Assembly (NCBI RefSeq): GCF_020404845.1
Contig: NZ_JAIOJZ010000045.1
Coordinates: 1-64,000, forward strand
DNA from: Streptomyces hyderabadensis
Lineage (GTDB): Bacteria; Actinomycetota; Actinomycetes; Streptomycetales; Streptomycetaceae
Length of the DNA stretch: 64,000 nucleotides
Direction: 5' to 3'
Below the pieces are notes generated by a model, which did not search any database, was not told the origin of the DNA, and saw nothing but the letters and a program-made list of their open reading frames with translations. Shown here in pieces: positions 1 to 8,167 of the stretch (the stretch's first letter is position 1; every line of letters starts with the position of its first letter). The position numbers and the translations under genes were made by a program.

Positions 1-1296
1 GGGGGGGGGGGGGACGACGGGGGCGGGGGCCGGTTCGCTGAGGGTGTGGGGGGTGTCGGCCAGGGTGGCGCTCTGGGTGCGGCAGTCGAGGACGCCGGTG
101 AAGCGCTGTTCGAAGCCGGCCGGGCCGCGGATGGTGAAGTCGTAGGCGCGGTCCTCCGGCAGCGGCACCGGCACCGTCCGGGTCTCGCCCGGTGCGATGG
201 TGTACTCGGTGTCCAGCAGCTGGAAGGTGAAGGGCGCGTCGCCCTTGTTGAGCGCGGTGATGTCGAGGGTGCCCTCGGCGCAGTTCTTCTCGGCGGACAG
301 GGCGGGTATCGCGCCCTCGGCGGCCCAGGTGGCGGTCGCCGTCGCCGCGACCGTCGACTCGCTGGAACCGGCCAGGATCTGCGTCTGGCTGCGGCTGTCG
401 GAAGCGAAGGCGCGGCCGACCGGCACGGTCGTCGACGCCTGGACGGACAACTGGGCGGTGCCGGGCTCCGCGTCCTCGGGCACGTCGAAGAAGACCTGGG
501 TGCCGTCGCGGACCTCGGTGACGGGCTCGCCCTTCTTGTCGACGATCCGTACGGCGCCCTTGGCGGCGGCGTCCACCGGGGGCGTGACCGTCGCGCCGCC
601 CGCGTTGGTGTGGACCGTCACCGGGCCGAGCCGCTCGCCGGGGCGGCCGGAGACGGCCGGCGGGTCGAGGGCGAGGGACGCCGCGGGCTCGGCCAGGTTG
701 CGGGCGTTCTTCTCCAGGTAGTCGGCAAGCCGCTCGGCCTGCGGGTCGACGGCGTCGACGTCCACGTCGTCCGAGTAGCGCCAGATGGCGACCTGGGTGC
801 CCGCCGCCGCGTCCTCCTCGGTGAGACCGCCGCGGACGCCCGCCTTCTTCGCCAGCGCGGCCAGGTCGTTGACCTGCGGGTAGGAGTTCCCCAGGATCCA
901 GCGGATGCGGCCGGCGTCCTTGTTGGTGCCCAACGACGTCCCGCTCCAGGGGGTTTCCCGGTACTTCGCGTCCTTCTGGGTCGGGTTCTGGATGTCGACG
1001 CAGTACGTCTGCAGCATGCCGCCGCCCTCGACGGACATCTCGAACAGGCCGGCGGACACCTGCTGGTCGCCGTCCTCCGCGTGGATGACCGCGGTGCCGT
1101 GCGTCTTCAGGCCGCCTATCGTGGCCGTCGCCCCGCCCTGCCCCCGCACACCGTCCGGCGCGCCGTCCTCGGCGGCGGCCGGTGCCGCACCGGTCACCAC
1201 ACCCGCGACGGCGAGCGCGGACGCCAGCGCCCCGGCGACGAGACGCGCCGCCCCTCGACCGGGCAGAGACGGCGCAGCGAGCGAAGAAAACACCAC
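1..1296 (-). CDS. Thioester-domain (TQXA) surface protein, 3' end missing
   Basis: Read on the minus strand this frame is open from tandem GTG codons (1294-1296 or 1291-1293) to the window edge, so the C-terminus is lost. The start has AAGGGGA just upstream; the second GTG has the better spacing. An N-terminal hydrophobic signal peptide ends in Ala-rich sequence near residue 40. A thioester domain follows: the Cys in LQTYCVDIQNP and the Gln in GTQVAIWRYSD are the pair that forms the internal Cys-Gln thioester in this family. The rest looks like beta-sandwich repeats, and the last readable residues are Pro-rich (a poly-G run at 1-13). Such proteins are normally sortase-anchored and bind partners covalently; the anchor would lie beyond the window. 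No neighbour in the window clearly shares its job. Confidence 0.8.
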   Translation of the reverse strand, partial: MVFSSLAAPSLPGRGAARLVAGALASALAVAGVVTGAAPAAAEDGAPDGVRGQGGATATIGGLKTHGTAVIHAEDGDQQVSAGLFEMSVEGGGMLQTYCVDIQNPTQKDAKYRETPWSGTSLGTNKDAGRIRWILGNSYPQVNDLAALAKKAGVRGGLTEEDAAAGTQVAIWRYSDDVDVDAVDPQAERLADYLEKNARNLAEPAASLALDPPAVSGRPGERLGPVTVHTNAGGATVTPPVDAAAKGAVRIVDKKGEPVTEVRDGTQVFFDVPEDAEPGTAQLSVQASTTVPVGRAFASDSRSQTQILAGSSESTVAATATATWAAEGAIPALSAEKNCAEGTLDITALNKGDAPFTFQLLDTEYTIAPGETRTVPVPLPEDRAYDFTIRGPAGFEQRFTGVLDCRTQSATLADTPHTLSEPAPAPVVPPPP

Positions 1297-1530
1297 ATTC
1301 CCCTTCGAGCGGGACCCGTTGACGTGGGGGGAACGGTCCCACCAGCAGAATCAGCAGCCACACAAGGCTCGTTCGGCATCCTAAGGACGTGACGGACCGG
1401 GCTAGCCGGTGATCGTCGCCCGCGCGGTGATCCGAATCGGAATCGTTATCGCCGAGAGCGTCTTTGAGCAGGGCTTATCGACAAATCCACCCGAGTGCGC
1501 CCCCGGCGCGTGCCTGGACGGGCCTCGGGG

Positions 1531-2082
1531 TCATCCCACCGGGACCGGCTCCGGGCGGTGTTCGGCGGCCGGGGCGGTCGGCTGCGCCGCCGACTCCTCC
1601 GACGGCTCCCCCGCGGAGTCCCCCGCGGGATCTCCGGTCGGTGCTCCGGCCGGCTCTCCGGGGGATTCTCCGGTCGGGACTTCCCAGTTGGGTTCCGGCC
1701 GGGGCGGGGAGGCCGACGCCTCCGCCCTGCCGGTGCGGCGGAACGCGGCCGTGCCGCGGGCGAGATCGTGGCCGATCGCCACCGCGTCGATGTCGGCCGA
1801 GGTCCGGCTCTGCCCCTCCCGCACGTCGGTGCGCACCTTCAGCCTGCCCTGCACGACGACGGGGTCGCCCACCGCGAGTGATCCCGAGGCGTTGGTGGCG
1901 AGCTGCCGGTTGGCCCACACCGTGAAGAAGTTGGTGTGTCCGTCCGTCCAGGCGCTCTTCTCGCGGTCCCAGTAGCGCGCGGTGACCGCGAGGCGGAAGC
2001 GCAGCGACCCTCCGTTCACCAGGTCGCGGAAGACGGGCTGGGTGGCCACGTTGCCCACCGCGCAGATCATCGTCTCGTTCAT
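1531..2082 (-). CDS. ssb: Single-stranded DNA-binding protein, second paralogue
   Basis: 183 residues. An OB-fold SSB domain fills about residues 1-110 (MNETMICAVGNVATQPVF at the start; FFTVWANRQLA and VVVQGRLKVRTD in the core), followed by a disordered Pro/Gly/Glu tail with the repeated pattern GEPAGAPTGDPAG. The tail does not end in the DDDxPF-type acidic tip that recruits replication proteins, so this looks like the accessory Streptomyces SSB rather than the housekeeping one; in S. coelicolor the second SSB is tied to chromosome segregation in sporulating hyphae (established for that species, inferred here). The start at 2082 is chosen because GGAGGA lies 7 bases upstream and the SSB fold begins immediately; longer in-frame starts lack a site. 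Confidence 0.9.
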   Translation of the reverse strand: MNETMICAVGNVATQPVFRDLVNGGSLRFRLAVTARYWDREKSAWTDGHTNFFTVWANRQLATNASGSLAVGDPVVVQGRLKVRTDVREGQSRTSADIDAVAIGHDLARGTAAFRRTGRAEASASPPRPEPNWEVPTGESPGEPAGAPTGDPAGDSAGEPSEESAAQPTAPAAEHRPEPVPVG

Positions 2083-2263
2083 CGCGAGTCCTCCCTCCCG
2101 CACGGGCCCGTCCCGTGCGGCGGCCGGGGCGACCGCGTCCGTCGCGATCGCCGTGGAGGTCAGACTGCCCGCCTTCGGGCCGGTCCGCCGAGGGTTGTGG
2201 ACCGGCCCGGCGCCTGTGGAGAACTCCGCCACCCGCAGGGGTGGTTGCCGTGGATGCAGGCCG

Positions 2264-4744
2264 CTACCTCGTCGCGGTCCCCGCCCCCACCCCCGCCCCC
2301 GTGACCCGCGCGTACTGTTCCCGCACCTCGCGGTAGCGCAGCAACTCCGCCGCCAGCGGATCCAGCACCCTGGCCCGGCCGCAGCCCGCGGCCGCCTCCC
2401 GCAACAGGCGTTCCGCCTCGTGGCCGTAGCGCCGGGCGGGTCCGCGGGCCGCCAGGCGGCAGCTCCACTCGATGAGCGGGCCGCCGACGATGCCGGCCAG
2501 CATCAGCAGCACCGGAACGCCCAGGTTCGGCGGCACGACGCCGATGATCTGGCCGAGCAGCCACAGGCCGCCCACCACCTGGAGCAGGGTCATGGTCGCC
2601 TGGGCGAGTACGGCCACCGGCCACCAGCCGGGCCGCGGCGGCCGTCCCGGCGGCAGGCCCGCGCGCACCGCCAGTTCGTCGAGGGCCTCGGGCAGCCCCT
2701 GGGCGCCGCGGACGGCGGCCTCGCGCATCGCCTGCGCCCACGGCGCCGGCAGTCCGGCCGACGCCCGGTCCGAGACCGTACGCACCGCCTGCTCGACGCG
2801 CTGCCGGGCCGTGGCCTCCTCGTCCGCCTGGGCGCGCGTGGACAGCCGTCCCGTGACGGGGTCGCGGCGGTCGTGGTACCAGCGCCACAGCCGCAACCAG
2901 GGAGTCCCGCACGCGCGGTTGGCGTTGCGCAGCCAGGCGCGTTCGGCCGCCTCGCCCGCGGCGGTGGCGCCCACCGCGTCGGCCAGCCGGTCCGCGAACT
3001 CCTCCCGCGCCTCCTCGCTGAGCCCGGTGCGCCGCCCGGTGACGTAGACGGGGCGCAGGCGTCGGGCAGCGGCGTCCACGTCGGCCGCGATCCGGCGGGC
3101 CGGGGCCTGCCGTTCGGCGACGAACTGGCCGAGTGTCTCGCGCAGTTCGCCGACGCCCTCCCCGGTGAGCGCGGACAGGGCGAGCACGGTGGCGCCCGGT
3201 TCGCCGTACTCGCCCAGCGCGATGCCGTCCTCGTCGAGCAGGCGCCGCAGGTCGTCGAGGACCTGCTCGGCGGCCTCCCCGGGCAGCCGGTCGACCTGGT
3301 TGAGGACGACGAAGGTGACCTCGGCGTGGCCCGCCATCGGTCGCAGATAGCGTTCGTGGATCAGGGCGTCGGCGTACTTCTCCGGGTCGACGACCCAGAT
3401 GACGGCGTCCACCAGCGCCAGGATGCGGTCCACCTGCTCACGGTGCTGGACGGCCGCCGAGTCGTGGTCGGGCAGGTCGATCAGGACCAGCCCGCGCAGC
3501 GGCGACTCGGAGTCCGGGTGCTGGAGCGGACGGCGGCGCAGTCGGCCCGGGATGCCGAGCCGGTCGAGGAGGCTGGCGGCGCCGTCGCTCCAACTGCACG
3601 CGATGGGCGCGGCGGTGGTCGGCCGGCGGACACCGGTCTCGGAGATGGTCACCCCGGCGAGGGTGTTGAAGAGCTGCGACTTGCCGCTGCCGGTGGCACC
3701 GGCGATGGCGACGACGGTGTGCTGTCCGGAGAGCCTGCGCCGGGCGGCGGCCTCATCCAGGACCCGGCCCGCCTCGGCCAGGGTCCCGCTGTCGAGCCGG
3801 GTCCGGGAGAGCCCCACCAGTTCGCGCAGCGCGTCCAGGCGCGACCTCAGGTTGCCGTCGTAGGCGAGCGGCATCAGGGCGGCCGAGGAGGCGGCGGGCC
3901 TGCTCGGCAGGACGGCGAACTGCTCGGCCCCGCCGTTCTCGTCCACCCGCCGTGCGATCAGCCCGTCGCCCCAGGCGGCCTCCCCGTCCCCGGAACCGCC
4001 AGAACCGCCAGAACCGCTTGCAGCGCCGGCACTGCTTGCGCCGCCGGGCGAGCCCTCCGCGCGGGGGTTCCCCCCGGTGGTCTCGTCCCGCACGCGCGTG
4101 TGAGACCCGCCGGCGCGCTCGCTCCAGCGTTCCCGCAGCCGCCTCCGGCGCCCCGCTTCCCCGGCCTCCCCCACCTCAGCCGCCACGTCCTCACGCGCGA
4201 CGCGCTCACGTCCGGCACGCTGACTTCCGTAGCGCTCACGGGCGGCCGCCTGTTCGGCAGGTTCGTCCCCGCCCCGGCGGGCCTGCCCGTCCCGGCCGTC
4301 TACGTCTTCCCGAGCACCCCGCCGCCCCGAGCCGCTCCGTTCGCCCTGATCGCCCTGATCGCCCCAGGAGCCGTTGCCCTCCCCGCGGCCCCGGTCGTCG
4401 TCCCGGCCACCTCGACCGACCCGGTGCCCCGGACCGTCCCGCCTCTCCCGGGCGACCCGCTCCTCCCGCTCCCCCCGGTCACCCCTGTCATCCCTGTCAT
4501 CCCGGCTGCTCCGGCTGTCCCGGGTAGCCCGGTCCTCGCGGGGGTCCGGCGCGTCGGCCGCACGGTCCGCACGATCGGCTCGGTCCGCGCGATCCTCGTG
4601 GGCCTCCCTGCCCTCGCGATCCCCGCGATCTCCGCGATCCCCATGGTCCCCGCGACCCCCGCGTTCCCCGGGGTCCGCCTCCTTCGTCGCAGGGTCGGTG
4701 TGTTCGGTGTGCTCGGTGGGGTCCTGGTCAGTGACGGCGGTCAC
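2264..4744 (-). CDS. P-loop GTPase with long disordered N-terminus and C-terminal membrane segments
   Basis: 826 residues. Residues 1 to about 290 are low complexity, rich in Arg, Asp, Gly and Glu with DRGDRGDR-type runs. The GTPase domain starts near residue 350: Walker A GATGSGKSQLFN, a G3-like LIDLPDHDS and a G4-like LNQVDRLPG (Gln replaces the usual Lys). Two hydrophobic segments near residues 690-750 suggest membrane association. This is the YfjP/dynamin-like GTPase pair conserved in Streptomyces; the substrate process is not known. It follows the next GTPase gene by three bases (4745-4747), so the two are surely co-transcribed and probably act as a pair. The extreme composition of the N-terminus is discussed in the findings. 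Confidence 0.85.
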   Translation of the reverse strand: MTAVTDQDPTEHTEHTDPATKEADPGERGGRGDHGDRGDRGDREGREAHEDRADRADRADRAADAPDPREDRATRDSRSSRDDRDDRGDRGEREERVARERRDGPGHRVGRGGRDDDRGRGEGNGSWGDQGDQGERSGSGRRGAREDVDGRDGQARRGGDEPAEQAAARERYGSQRAGRERVAREDVAAEVGEAGEAGRRRRLRERWSERAGGSHTRVRDETTGGNPRAEGSPGGASSAGAASGSGGSGGSGDGEAAWGDGLIARRVDENGGAEQFAVLPSRPAASSAALMPLAYDGNLRSRLDALRELVGLSRTRLDSGTLAEAGRVLDEAAARRRLSGQHTVVAIAGATGSGKSQLFNTLAGVTISETGVRRPTTAAPIACSWSDGAASLLDRLGIPGRLRRRPLQHPDSESPLRGLVLIDLPDHDSAAVQHREQVDRILALVDAVIWVVDPEKYADALIHERYLRPMAGHAEVTFVVLNQVDRLPGEAAEQVLDDLRRLLDEDGIALGEYGEPGATVLALSALTGEGVGELRETLGQFVAERQAPARRIAADVDAAARRLRPVYVTGRRTGLSEEAREEFADRLADAVGATAAGEAAERAWLRNANRACGTPWLRLWRWYHDRRDPVTGRLSTRAQADEEATARQRVEQAVRTVSDRASAGLPAPWAQAMREAAVRGAQGLPEALDELAVRAGLPPGRPPRPGWWPVAVLAQATMTLLQVVGGLWLLGQIIGVVPPNLGVPVLLMLAGIVGGPLIEWSCRLAARGPARRYGHEAERLLREAAAGCGRARVLDPLAAELLRYREVREQYARVTGAGVGAGTATR

Positions 4745-4747
4745 CGG

Positions 4748-6355
4748 TCACCTCTCCTTCTGCAGTACGGACAGCGCGGCGATCAGCTCTGCCTGTGGCT
4801 CGGGGTGCACCTCGAGGCCGTCGAGCGGCGCCAGCCTGCGCTCGCGCTCGGCGTGCATGACCCGGTCGACGTGCTCCTCCAGCAGCCGCCCGCCCCGGTC
4901 GCGCAGCCGCAGCGCGCCATGGGCGCCGATCCGCTCGGCGAGCCGCTCCCCGGCGACGCGCGCGCGCCGCCCGCCCAGCAGCACGGTGGCGACGAGGCCG
5001 GCCACCACCCCGGGGTCGGGCGCGAGGTTCCGGTCCAGCTCGCGCACCTCGTCCTCGGCGTACTCCTCCAGTTCGCGCCGCCAGCGCCGTACGGCCATTC
5101 CGATGCGGTGCTCGGCGCTCTCCGGCGCGGGGGCGGGGCCCGCGAGTTCGGGGGCCCCCGCCGCCGGTTCGTGGCGCCAGGCCTCGTCGACCCGCTCGTC
5201 GGCGGCCGTGACGGCACACAGCAGCAGGGCGCTCAGGCTCTCCACCAGCGAGTCGAGGAGTTCCTCCGGGGTGCAGTCGAGGGGAAAGGCCCGCCAGCGC
5301 TTCAGCGCGTCCCCGGCGAGCACCGCGCCCGCCTGCAACCGTCCCCGTACGCGCGCGTGCTCACTGTCGTAGGCGCCGTCGACGGCGGCGGTGAGCCGCA
5401 GCGCGGCGGCGTACTGGGCGGCGGTGGCCCCGGCCAGCTCGGGCATCCGGGACTTGAGCGAGTCCAGGATGCCGTGCGCCGTGCGGGCCATGGCGTCGTG
5501 CCGGGCCTCGAGTTCCTGCGCCCGGTGGACGAGCCAGGAACGCAGCGGCGCCACGGCGCTGGCCGGCAGCAGCCCGCCGCCCCAGGCCGACTCGGGCAGT
5601 TCGGGGACCGTGAAGCGGGGGACGTCGCCGAGCCCGGCCTTGGTGAGCAGTGCCCCGTACTGCCGCGACACCTCGGCCACCACCTGGTGGGGCACCCGGT
5701 CGAGCACGGTGACCAGGGTGGCGTCGTACTCCTTGGCAGTGCGCAGCAGGTGCCAGGGCACCGCGTCGGCGTACCGCGCGGCCGTGGTGACCATCACCCA
5801 GATGTCGGCGGCGCAGATCAGCTCGGCCGCCAGGACACGGTTGTCGGCGACGAGGGAGTCGACGTCGGGCGCGTCCAGGAGGGCGATGCCGGGCGGCAGG
5901 GTGTCGGCGGTCTCGACGCGCAGCACGCGCGCGGGGTTCTCGCCGGGCAGCAGCAGGTCGTCGTCCGGGTCGCGGTGGGGCACCCACACACGCGTGAGGT
6001 CGGGCAGCACCCGCATGCCGCTGAACCAGTGGTGGTCCTCCGGGTGGCACACCAGGACCGGTGTGCGGGTGGTGGGCCGGAGCACACCCGCTTCGCTGAC
6101 CCGGCGTCCCACCAGGGAGTTCACCAGGGTCGACTTCCCGGCGCCGGTGGATCCGCCCACCACCGCCAGCAACGGTGCCTCCGGCTCCTTGAGGCGGGGC
6201 ACCAGGTAGTCGTCGAGTTGCGCGAGCAGTTCGTCGCGGTTGGCACGCGCGCGTGGGGCCCCCGCGAGAGGCAGCGGGAAGCGTGCGGCCGCGACACGGT
6301 CGCGCAGGGCGGAGAGTGCGTCGAGCAGCTGAGGCCGTACGTCCAAGGTCACCAC
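4748..6355 (-). CDS. P-loop GTPase, first gene of a two-GTPase operon
   Basis: About 535 residues from tandem GTG codons (6353-6355, 6350-6352), giving a protein that begins VTLDVRPQLLDAL. An upstream in-frame extension to 6511 is possible but its residues look like translated non-coding sequence. Walker A is GGSTGAGKSTLVNSLVG, the G3 region is LLDAPDVDS and a G4-like TVLDRVPHQV follows. The C-terminal half is helical and rich in Arg/Glu. No convincing Shine-Dalgarno sequence precedes either start, so a leaderless or weakly initiated transcript is likely. The gene overlaps nothing and ends three bases before the second GTPase. Bacterial dynamin-like role at membranes is inferred from the pair architecture only. 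Confidence 0.8.
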   Translation of the reverse strand: MVTLDVRPQLLDALSALRDRVAAARFPLPLAGAPRARANRDELLAQLDDYLVPRLKEPEAPLLAVVGGSTGAGKSTLVNSLVGRRVSEAGVLRPTTRTPVLVCHPEDHHWFSGMRVLPDLTRVWVPHRDPDDDLLLPGENPARVLRVETADTLPPGIALLDAPDVDSLVADNRVLAAELICAADIWVMVTTAARYADAVPWHLLRTAKEYDATLVTVLDRVPHQVVAEVSRQYGALLTKAGLGDVPRFTVPELPESAWGGGLLPASAVAPLRSWLVHRAQELEARHDAMARTAHGILDSLKSRMPELAGATAAQYAAALRLTAAVDGAYDSEHARVRGRLQAGAVLAGDALKRWRAFPLDCTPEELLDSLVESLSALLLCAVTAADERVDEAWRHEPAAGAPELAGPAPAPESAEHRIGMAVRRWRRELEEYAEDEVRELDRNLAPDPGVVAGLVATVLLGGRRARVAGERLAERIGAHGALRLRDRGGRLLEEHVDRVMHAERERRLAPLDGLEVHPEPQAELIAALSVLQKER

Positions 6356-6687
6356 ATGTGCAGAATGCCCAATTTTGAGGGAATTCTGAAGCATATGAGC
6401 ATGATGAGCATGTCTGCGCGCCGACCGGACACTCCGGACGGAAGGGACTACTGGGGCGCGAGGACAGTCCAGGCATAACGAGTGGACAACACCCGATGCG
6501 CGAGACGCCAAAAGCGATGCACGATTCGTAACTGCCTGCGATTATCGGGATCGCTTCACCGAACCTCCACATCGAGCCACGGAGGGGAAGCATCCGGGAC
6601 ATGGAGCCGGGAGCCCTATCCTTGTCCCCGGCGAGGTCACGGACCTGCCCACACCCGGGCACACCACGACCGAGGCCACCACACCAG
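6356..6687. other. Intergenic region upstream of the GTPase operon and tRNA-Arg
   Basis: 332 bases with no supported gene. It is more AT-rich than its surroundings near 6361-6420. An imperfect operator-like pair CAGAAT (6361-6366) and ATTCTG (6383-6388) lies just upstream of the GTPase start; GAGCAT is repeated at 6394-6414. Toward the tRNA, TATCCT at about 6617-6622 could be a -10 element for tRNA transcription. All of these are weak calls by eye. Confidence 0.4.
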
Positions 6688-6760
6688 GCCCCCGTAGCTC
6701 AGTGGATAGAGCAGGCGCCTTCTAAGCGCTTGGCCGCAGGTTCGAGTCCTGCCGGGGGCG
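6688..6760 (+). tRNA. tRNA-Arg (anticodon UCU)
   Basis: Full cloverleaf can be folded: acceptor GCCCCCG (6688-6694) with CGGGGGC (6753-6759), D arm GCTC/GAGC, anticodon stem GGCGC/GCGCT with loop CTTCTAA giving anticodon TCT, and T arm GCAGG-TTCGAGT-CCTGC (6736-6752). CCA is not encoded. It reads AGA codons, which are very rare in Streptomyces. It lies directly beside the accessory biosynthetic cluster. Confidence 0.95.
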
Positions 6761-6767
6761 CCGGACT

Positions 6768-6784
6768 CCCTCCTTCCGGGAGGG
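6768..6784 (+). terminator. Hairpin after tRNA-Arg
   Basis: CCCTCC (6768-6773) pairs with GGAGGG (6779-6784) around a 5-base loop, 8 bases after the mature tRNA end. There is no T-run, which is usual for Streptomyces terminators. Confidence 0.5.
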
Positions 6785-6844
6785 CACCCGCTCCGCACCC
6801 GCTCCGGTGCGGACACCAGCGGACCCTTCGGCATCGACGGCGGG

Positions 6845-7861
6845 TCAGTCGGCCGCGAGGGCCGACGGGTCGTCGCCCGCCGGGGTGGCCCCTTCGTCGA
6901 GCACGCCGGTCTTGGCGATGAGGAAGGCCAGCTGGGCACGGCTGCGGCTGTTGAAGGCCTCCGACGCCTTGCGCACATGGGTGGCCACGGTCCTGACGCT
7001 CATGCCGAGCCGCCCGGCGATGGCCTCGTCGGTGTAGCCGTTCACCATCAGCTGCAGGACCGATCGGCGCGTCTCGTCGGCCAGCAAGGGCGGACGGTGC
7101 GCCCCGGGGGAGTACCGGAGCGGGGTGGCACGCTCCCAGGCGTGCTCGAACATGCCGACGAGGTAGCGGATGAGTCCCGGGTGCTCGATCGCCAGGGCGG
7201 TCTGACTGCGCCGCTCCCCGGGGTCGGGCACGAAGGCGATGCGCTGGTCGCAGACGATGATCCGGTCGAAGACCTCCTCCAGGGTGCGCACTTCCGCCCC
7301 GGCGGCCGAGATCTGCTCCACGTAGAAGAGCGTGGGGTTGTGGGTGCGGATGGTGTGCTGGTAGATCGTGCGCTGCCGCACCCCGCGCCGCAGCGCCGGC
7401 AGATCGCTGGCGAGGGCCTTGGCCAGCAGCTCCTGCGGACGGCCGCCACCGGGCTGGGCGGTGAGCAGCTCCTCCTGGCAGGAGTCGACGGCCGAGGCGA
7501 GCGTGGTGCTGATGACGTCCGCGCCGCTGATGACCCGGGCGGCCTGCACCCCGTCCTCGCGGTAGCTGTCGCGGTAGACCTGCTCGGCGCGGTGGATCGA
7601 CGCGTGGACCGCGTCCAGCGCCTGCTGCTGGCGGCCGATGGCCGCCTCCAGGGGCCGCACGATGCCGCCGGCGGCCAGCCCCGGCGGAATGGCGACGACG
7701 TCGCCGTCGGACGTCCGGCGCAGAAGTCCGAGGCTCGTCAAGCACTCGGGAGTTTCCTGATTTATTGAGCGTCCTTTCAAAATTCGCGCATAGAAGTGCA
7801 GCCCCTTCTGACAGATCTCAAACACCTGAATATTGTTCGGTATGTCCAGTTTCACACACAT
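6845..7861 (-). CDS. LuxR-type transcriptional regulator beside the ribA-like cluster
   Basis: 338 residues. The C-terminus is a LuxR-type helix-turn-helix (DETRRSVLQLMVNGYTDEA then AGRLGMSVRTVATHVRKA). The middle resembles the TrmB/LuxR-like sensor proteins common in actinobacterial specialised-metabolite clusters, with no phosphoacceptor domain and no ATPase. The start ATG at 7861 has AAGGA 8 bases upstream. It is transcribed away from the biosynthetic operon across a 144-bp shared upstream region, which is the usual position of a cluster-situated regulator. The first 45 codons use many AT-rich codons (Ile, Asn, Lys, Phe), unlike the remainder, which hints at recombination or transfer. What signal it senses cannot be read from sequence. 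Confidence 0.8.
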   Translation of the reverse strand: MCVKLDIPNNIQVFEICQKGLHFYARILKGRSINQETPECLTSLGLLRRTSDGDVVAIPPGLAAGGIVRPLEAAIGRQQQALDAVHASIHRAEQVYRDSYREDGVQAARVISGADVISTTLASAVDSCQEELLTAQPGGGRPQELLAKALASDLPALRRGVRQRTIYQHTIRTHNPTLFYVEQISAAGAEVRTLEEVFDRIIVCDQRIAFVPDPGERRSQTALAIEHPGLIRYLVGMFEHAWERATPLRYSPGAHRPPLLADETRRSVLQLMVNGYTDEAIAGRLGMSVRTVATHVRKASEAFNSRSRAQLAFLIAKTGVLDEGATPAGDDPSALAAD

Positions 7862-8005
7862 CTGTACATCCTTCTGATTCCGGCAATGCATGATCATGCC
7901 ACGTTTTCCCCTTGGCACAAGACCGGGCCGGGACCCAGGATCCTGAGCAGACATCACGGCAACTCGACCCGGCATTGACGGCGGGCGAAAACAGGGGGCA
8001 GCTGT
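7862..8005. promoter_or_regulatory. Divergent promoter region of regulator and azapteridine-type cluster
   Basis: 144 bases between two diverging starts. GC content is visibly lower than elsewhere. TTGACG at 7975-7980 could serve as a -35 for the rightward operon, but no matching -10 is clear before the start at 8006. GGGGG at 7994-7998 is the likely ribosome site of the small peptide gene. Confidence 0.5.
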
Positions 8006-8167
8006 ATGTTCAAGACCGCGAATTTACGCACGGCAGTCGCCGCGTTCACCCTTTCCGCGCTCCTCGCTCTCGGAGCGATTTCCGAAATTACTCACGCCGC
8101 GCAGCACGAATCACAGTTCGAGATCTCTGCCTTCACCGATTCGACGGACGACTCGCAGTGGGGATGA
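8006..8167 (+). CDS. Small secreted peptide (53 residues) coupled to the GCH II gene
   Basis: An ATG-to-TGA frame of 53 codons not large enough to be noticed by ordinary gene callers. It begins MFKTANLRTAVAAF, a basic n-region followed by a hydrophobic core (TLSALLALGAIS) and a plausible signal peptidase site after THA near residue 31. The predicted mature part is about 22 residues, acidic, ending TDDSQWG. GGGGG lies 8-12 bases upstream of the ATG. Its TGA stop overlaps the ATG of the GCH II gene (ATGA at 8164-8167), so translation is probably coupled. No family was recognised. It could be a signalling peptide, a precursor peptide, or a leader whose only role is coupling; the signal-peptide shape favours a secreted product. 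Confidence 0.6.
   Translation: MFKTANLRTAVAAFTLSALLALGAISEITHAAQHESQFEISAFTDSTDDSQWG

Noticed and set aside
1982..6478. A 1498-codon open frame on the plus strand across ssb and both GTPase genes
   Set aside because: It is the mirror frame produced by GC-rich codon bias. The minus-strand proteins have recognisable domains and ribosome sites; the plus frame has neither.
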